From Sphingomonas sp. S1-29 (GTDB taxonomy: Bacteria > Pseudomonadota > Alphaproteobacteria > Sphingomonadales > Sphingomonadaceae), in contig NZ_CP110678.1 of NCBI RefSeq assembly GCF_026167545.1, positions 2,043,501-2,107,500 on the forward strand: DNA of 64,000 nt, written 5' to 3'. This document shows positions 61,329 through 64,000 of the stretch, piece by piece. Made by a program: the position numbers and the translations under genes. The notes beneath the pieces are model-generated. The model was not told the origin of the DNA and did not search any database. It saw nothing but the letters and a program-made list of their open reading frames with translations. Each line of letters starts with the position of its first letter. Within the stretch, counting starts at the first letter, position 1.

Positions 61329-62210
61329 TTACCCCACCGGCGCCACATCGACCGACACATCCATCGCCTGCGCCCCCGATCCGAGCACCACGCCGTCGAT
61401 CGGCGCGATGTCGCCATAGTCGCGGCCGATCGCGACGATCACATGGTCCTCGGCCATCCAAATGCCGTTGGTCGGATCGACCCCGATCCAGCCGCGCGTC
61501 GGACCGCACCACAGCAATACCCAGGCATGCGTCGCGTCGGCGCCGACCAGCCGTTCCTCGCCCGGCGGCGGCAGCGTGCGCAGATAGCCCGAGGCATAGG
61601 CGGCGGGCAGCCCCGCGGCGCGCAGGCCGCAGATCATGATCTGCGCGAAATCCTGGCACACCCCGTGGCGGTTGGCGAAGGCCTCGGCGGGCAGTGTATC
61701 GACCAGCGTCGCCGCCGGATCGAAGGCGAATTCGCGCTGGATCCGCTGCGCCAGCGCGATCGCCGCTTCGAGCCCGCCCCGCTCGGGATCGAGCTCCTGC
61801 GCGCACCAATCGGCGATGCCGTCGTCGATCGGGATGCGTGGGCTCGGAAACAGATACGCCGCGGGCGACAGCGCCGACAGATCGCGGCTCGCGCGCGCCA
61901 TTTCGCCGATCTCGCGCAGCGTCGGGTCGCTCGGGTCGGGCATCGGGATCAGCCGCTCGACCACGACATCGGCGACGCTCTCGATCGTCAGCACCTCGAC
62001 CGCGCTCTCGATCACCAACCGCACGACATTGGCGAGCCCCGCCTGCGCGCGCGCGGGCTTGGTCCGCCCGCCGGGCAGGATCGTCAGCGCATAGCGCTCG
62101 ACGCGCTGTCCCGGCCATTCGATCGGCTCCAGCCGCAGGTTGCAGCGCGCGAAGGCGACGGGCTCGTCATAATCGAAGCGCGTCACGTGGCGGATGGCGT
62201 AGCGCATCAT
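61329..62210 (-). CDS. Bacterial transglutaminase-like cysteine protease-fold protein
   Basis: A 293-residue protein of the transglutaminase-like superfamily. The catalytic Cys lies in RHGVCQDFAQIMICGLRA, the His in DATHAWVLLWC and the Asp in WIGVDPTNGIW, in the order of the papain-like fold. An N-terminal beta-rich domain (about 1-100, RHVTRFDYDEPVAFARCNLR) is typical of the group encoded beside ATP-grasp and alpha-E proteins, as found here. No signal peptide. The role is probably peptide-bond or amide chemistry in an uncharacterised tagging pathway. Confidence 0.88.
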   Translation of the reverse strand: MMRYAIRHVTRFDYDEPVAFARCNLRLEPIEWPGQRVERYALTILPGGRTKPARAQAGLANVVRLVIESAVEVLTIESVADVVVERLIPMPDPSDPTLREIGEMARASRDLSALSPAAYLFPSPRIPIDDGIADWCAQELDPERGGLEAAIALAQRIQREFAFDPAATLVDTLPAEAFANRHGVCQDFAQIMICGLRAAGLPAAYASGYLRTLPPPGEERLVGADATHAWVLLWCGPTRGWIGVDPTNGIWMAEDHVIVAIGRDYGDIAPIDGVVLGSGAQAMDVSVDVAPVG

Positions 62211-62283
62211 CGGACGGGGGTTCCGCGCATCGACAAACGAACCGCCCTATCCCCGTTCGCGTGAGGTGCGCGCGCCCCAACCC

Positions 62284-62480
62284 CCCGTTCGCCCTGAGCT
62301 TGTCGAAGGGTCGGCCCGAACCATCCACGGACGCGCCCAGCGGAAAATGCGGGCCGATGCTTCGACAAGCTCAGCACGAACGGAGATTGGGGTCGACACC
62401 CCTCACCCCCCGTTCGCCCTGAGCTTGTCGAAGGGCCGCCGCGAACCATCCACGGACGCGACCCGCGGAAAACGGGAGCC
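62284..62480. repeat. Two tandem family D units in the 313-bp gap
   Basis: This gap (62211-62523) holds no gene. It contains CCGTTCGCCCTGAGCTTGTC with GAAGGG at 62285, an inverted partner CTTCGACAAGCTCAGCACGA near 62361, and a second direct copy CGTTCGCCCTGAGCTTGTCG at about 62410. Each direct unit is followed by GAACCATCCACGGACGCG and a GCGGAAAA element, so a unit of about 125 bp is duplicated in tandem with the inverted arm between. Confidence 0.8.
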
Positions 62481-62523
62481 AACGCCCCGACAGGCACATC
62501 GCCACCGCAAGGAACCGAAAAAC

Positions 62524-64000
62524 TCACGCGAGCGTAAGCCCCGCCCCGCGCAACGGTTCCGACCCTTGCAGGAAATAGCGCCGCGCCACCGCCTCGGCCA
62601 GGATATACAGCTCCGCCTCGACCGCCCCCAATGTCGCGGCATCGAGCGTCGCCGCGGCTTGCGTCGACACCATTGCGCGCAGCCGCGTCGCCGCCATCTG
62701 CTGCGGCTCGCCAAGCCCGTCGTCGCTCAGCACCGGCAGCGCCGCCAGATGCTCGCCGATCGCCGCGACCTGGAACGCCAGCCCGCGCGGATTGCCCGGA
62801 TCGAGCGCCACCAGGTCGATCGCCGGCACCCGCGCGATCCCCGTCAGATAGCGCTGGCGATAGCTGATCTGGCTGTCGGCCAGGTCGAGCAGCGTCGACA
62901 GGTCATCGGCGGTCGAGGCATCGATCCCGAACGCCACCAGGTTGCGCACCACCTTGGCCGCGCGCTCGATCCGCCTCCCCAGATCGTGGAACCGCCACGC
63001 ATCGGTGCGCCCCATATGCTCGGCCGACAGCCCGGCGAGCGCGGCATAGCGCCGCTGCAGCGAGCCCGCGCGATCGAGGATGCCGCCGCGCACCGGATGC
63101 GGCGCGTCGAGCAGCCGGATCATGTCGGCCGACAGCCGGTCGCGCGACACACGGCCGAGCCCGCGCGCCTGGCGGTTGGTCGCGCGCACCGAATACCAGC
63201 CCTCCTCGACCCCCTCCATCGCCGCGCGCGCGAAGGCGGTCAGGTCCTGCCGCTTGAGGCTCGGCGGTGCCGGCGCGGCGCCAGTCTCGACGATCAGCCG
63301 CACCAGCCGCTCGACCGTCGGCCCGGCGAGCGCCGCGCCGGTATCGGCGCTGATCGAATTGCCCAGCAGCACGCGGATGACGCCGAGCAGCGCCTCGCCG
63401 CGCTCGAGATAGCGCCCCAGCCAGAACAGATTGTCCGCCACCCGGCTGGGCAGCGTCCCCGGATTGCGCCGAAGATGCTGCGAATCGACCGCGGGCAGCA
63501 GCGACGAAGGCGCGACCGGCTCGGGGCCGTGCACCACCACGTCGGCCGACCACAGCCCCTCGCCCATCGCGGTCGCGCGGACATCGCCTTGCCGCCCCAG
63601 CCGCGCGAAGCCGCCGGGCAGCACCGTCCAGCCGCCTTCGCCGTTGCGCGCCGCGAACACCCTGAGCGCGAAGGGCCGCGCCGCCAGCGCATCGTCGATC
63701 ACCACCGGCATCGTCGACAGGTGGACGACTTCCTGCCCGACATAATCCTGCGGGCGAAGCGCCATGTCGGCGAGCAGCGCCGCGCGCTCGGCGGCATTCA
63801 GGTCGGCACCCACCACCGCGTTGCAATCGGGCAGTACCCGCGTCGGCACCCCGAATGCCGATGCGATGATCATGCTGTCGAGTTCGTCGGCGACTTGGGC
63901 GGCCTCGCGCGGCTGGCCGCACCACCAGGTCGCGATATTGGGCAATTTGAGCGCGTCGCCGGTCAGCCGGGTGCAGAGCGCGGGCAGGAACGCCGCGAGC
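62524..64000 (-). CDS. Fused circularly permuted ATP-grasp / alpha-E protein (5' end outside window)
   Basis: Partial: the frame runs open to the right edge with no start codon needed inside. Codons upstream of the apparent TTG at 63945 read FLPALCTRLTGDALKLPNIA, so the ATP-grasp domain continues off the window. The visible 492 or so residues contain the end of a circularly permuted ATP-grasp (TWWCGQPREA, ALRPQDYVGQEVVHLSTMPV, RVFAARNGEGGWTVLPGGFA), then an alpha-E domain starting at LPSRVADNLFWLGRYLERGE and ending in ARRYFLQGSEPL. These domains are usually on two separate proteins. The neighbouring transglutaminase belongs to the same conserved gene group. Confidence 0.9.
   Translation of the reverse strand, partial: LAAFLPALCTRLTGDALKLPNIATWWCGQPREAAQVADELDSMIIASAFGVPTRVLPDCNAVVGADLNAAERAALLADMALRPQDYVGQEVVHLSTMPVVIDDALAARPFALRVFAARNGEGGWTVLPGGFARLGRQGDVRATAMGEGLWSADVVVHGPEPVAPSSLLPAVDSQHLRRNPGTLPSRVADNLFWLGRYLERGEALLGVIRVLLGNSISADTGAALAGPTVERLVRLIVETGAAPAPPSLKRQDLTAFARAAMEGVEEGWYSVRATNRQARGLGRVSRDRLSADMIRLLDAPHPVRGGILDRAGSLQRRYAALAGLSAEHMGRTDAWRFHDLGRRIERAAKVVRNLVAFGIDASTADDLSTLLDLADSQISYRQRYLTGIARVPAIDLVALDPGNPRGLAFQVAAIGEHLAALPVLSDDGLGEPQQMAATRLRAMVSTQAAATLDAATLGAVEAELYILAEAVARRYFLQGSEPLRGAGLTLA

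Overview
The window is a 64-kb piece of GC-rich chromosome from an alphaproteobacterium, most likely a Sphingomonas-type sphingomonad. This rests on gene content and order: GapR/DUF2312, a DciA-like DUF721 gene followed by two Dsb-like genes and smc, a branched-chain 2-oxoacid dehydrogenase cluster, a membrane-anchored CycM-type cytochrome c, and very frequent short palindromic intergenic repeats. Coding is dense, with many 4-bp ATGA/GTGA stop-start overlaps and several TTG or GTG starts. I saw no rRNA, no tRNA and no CRISPR array. The only complete mobile element is one IS30-family insertion.

Layout. 0-6 kb (minus strand): yebC, then ruvC, ruvA and ruvB, spread apart by a MipA/OmpV outer-membrane gene and a secreted GH10 xylanase with a LacI-type operator in front of it; gapR lies upstream. 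6-16 kb: a periplasmic amidohydrolase, DUF1244, pyruvate kinase, a HAD hydrolase, rpmJ (L36, 41 codons), a DUF4136 lipoprotein / M14 carboxypeptidase / GNAT run, the IS30 element, gpmA and argG. 16-25 kb: two multi-pass membrane proteins (GT87-like and an unassigned one), then the minus-strand run sseA-metC-mscS-DUF482, and an FeS-type photolyase divergent from queF. 25-36 kb: a two-gene glycan unit (GT4 with a C-terminal toroid-like domain, plus GH130), a LOG-type nucleosidase, cytochrome c, pheA, nudC, a class C beta-lactamase-like serine hydrolase, and mutY. 36-48 kb: dciA-dsb-dsb-smc, a PP2C-like phosphatase, the bkd genes (E1 alpha, E1 beta, E2), a ParD-like/methionine aminopeptidase pair, and a small gene with a GAF-GGDEF cyclase. 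48-64 kb: NIPSNAP, a LuxR-TM-DUF4019 regulator, an FAA hydrolase, a large hybrid histidine kinase, purA with a clear terminator, the minus-strand run yihY-fabI-DUF4160-DUF2442-aroC, a CbpA-like DnaJ protein, and a transglutaminase next to a fused ATP-grasp/alpha-E protein that runs off the right edge.

The most distinctive property is the repeat landscape. At least five families of palindromic elements occupy the gene junctions. Family A is a GGGAGGGG hairpin pair, family B a GGGGAGAGGG hairpin pair, family C an AGCGAAAGCT-centred element, family D a GAGCTTGTCGAAG element and family E a TCGACTTCGCTCGA element. A and B have the two-hairpins-plus-spacer architecture of REPIN-like elements. One family A copy has been split by the IS30 element. 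One family B copy lies inside the E2 gene and is translated in frame as interdomain linker. One composite element encodes the C-terminal tail of NudC.

Starts were re-chosen where the longest ORF is clearly over-extended, using ribosome binding sites, stop-start overlaps and family length. Functions are by motif recognition only; no database search was run.
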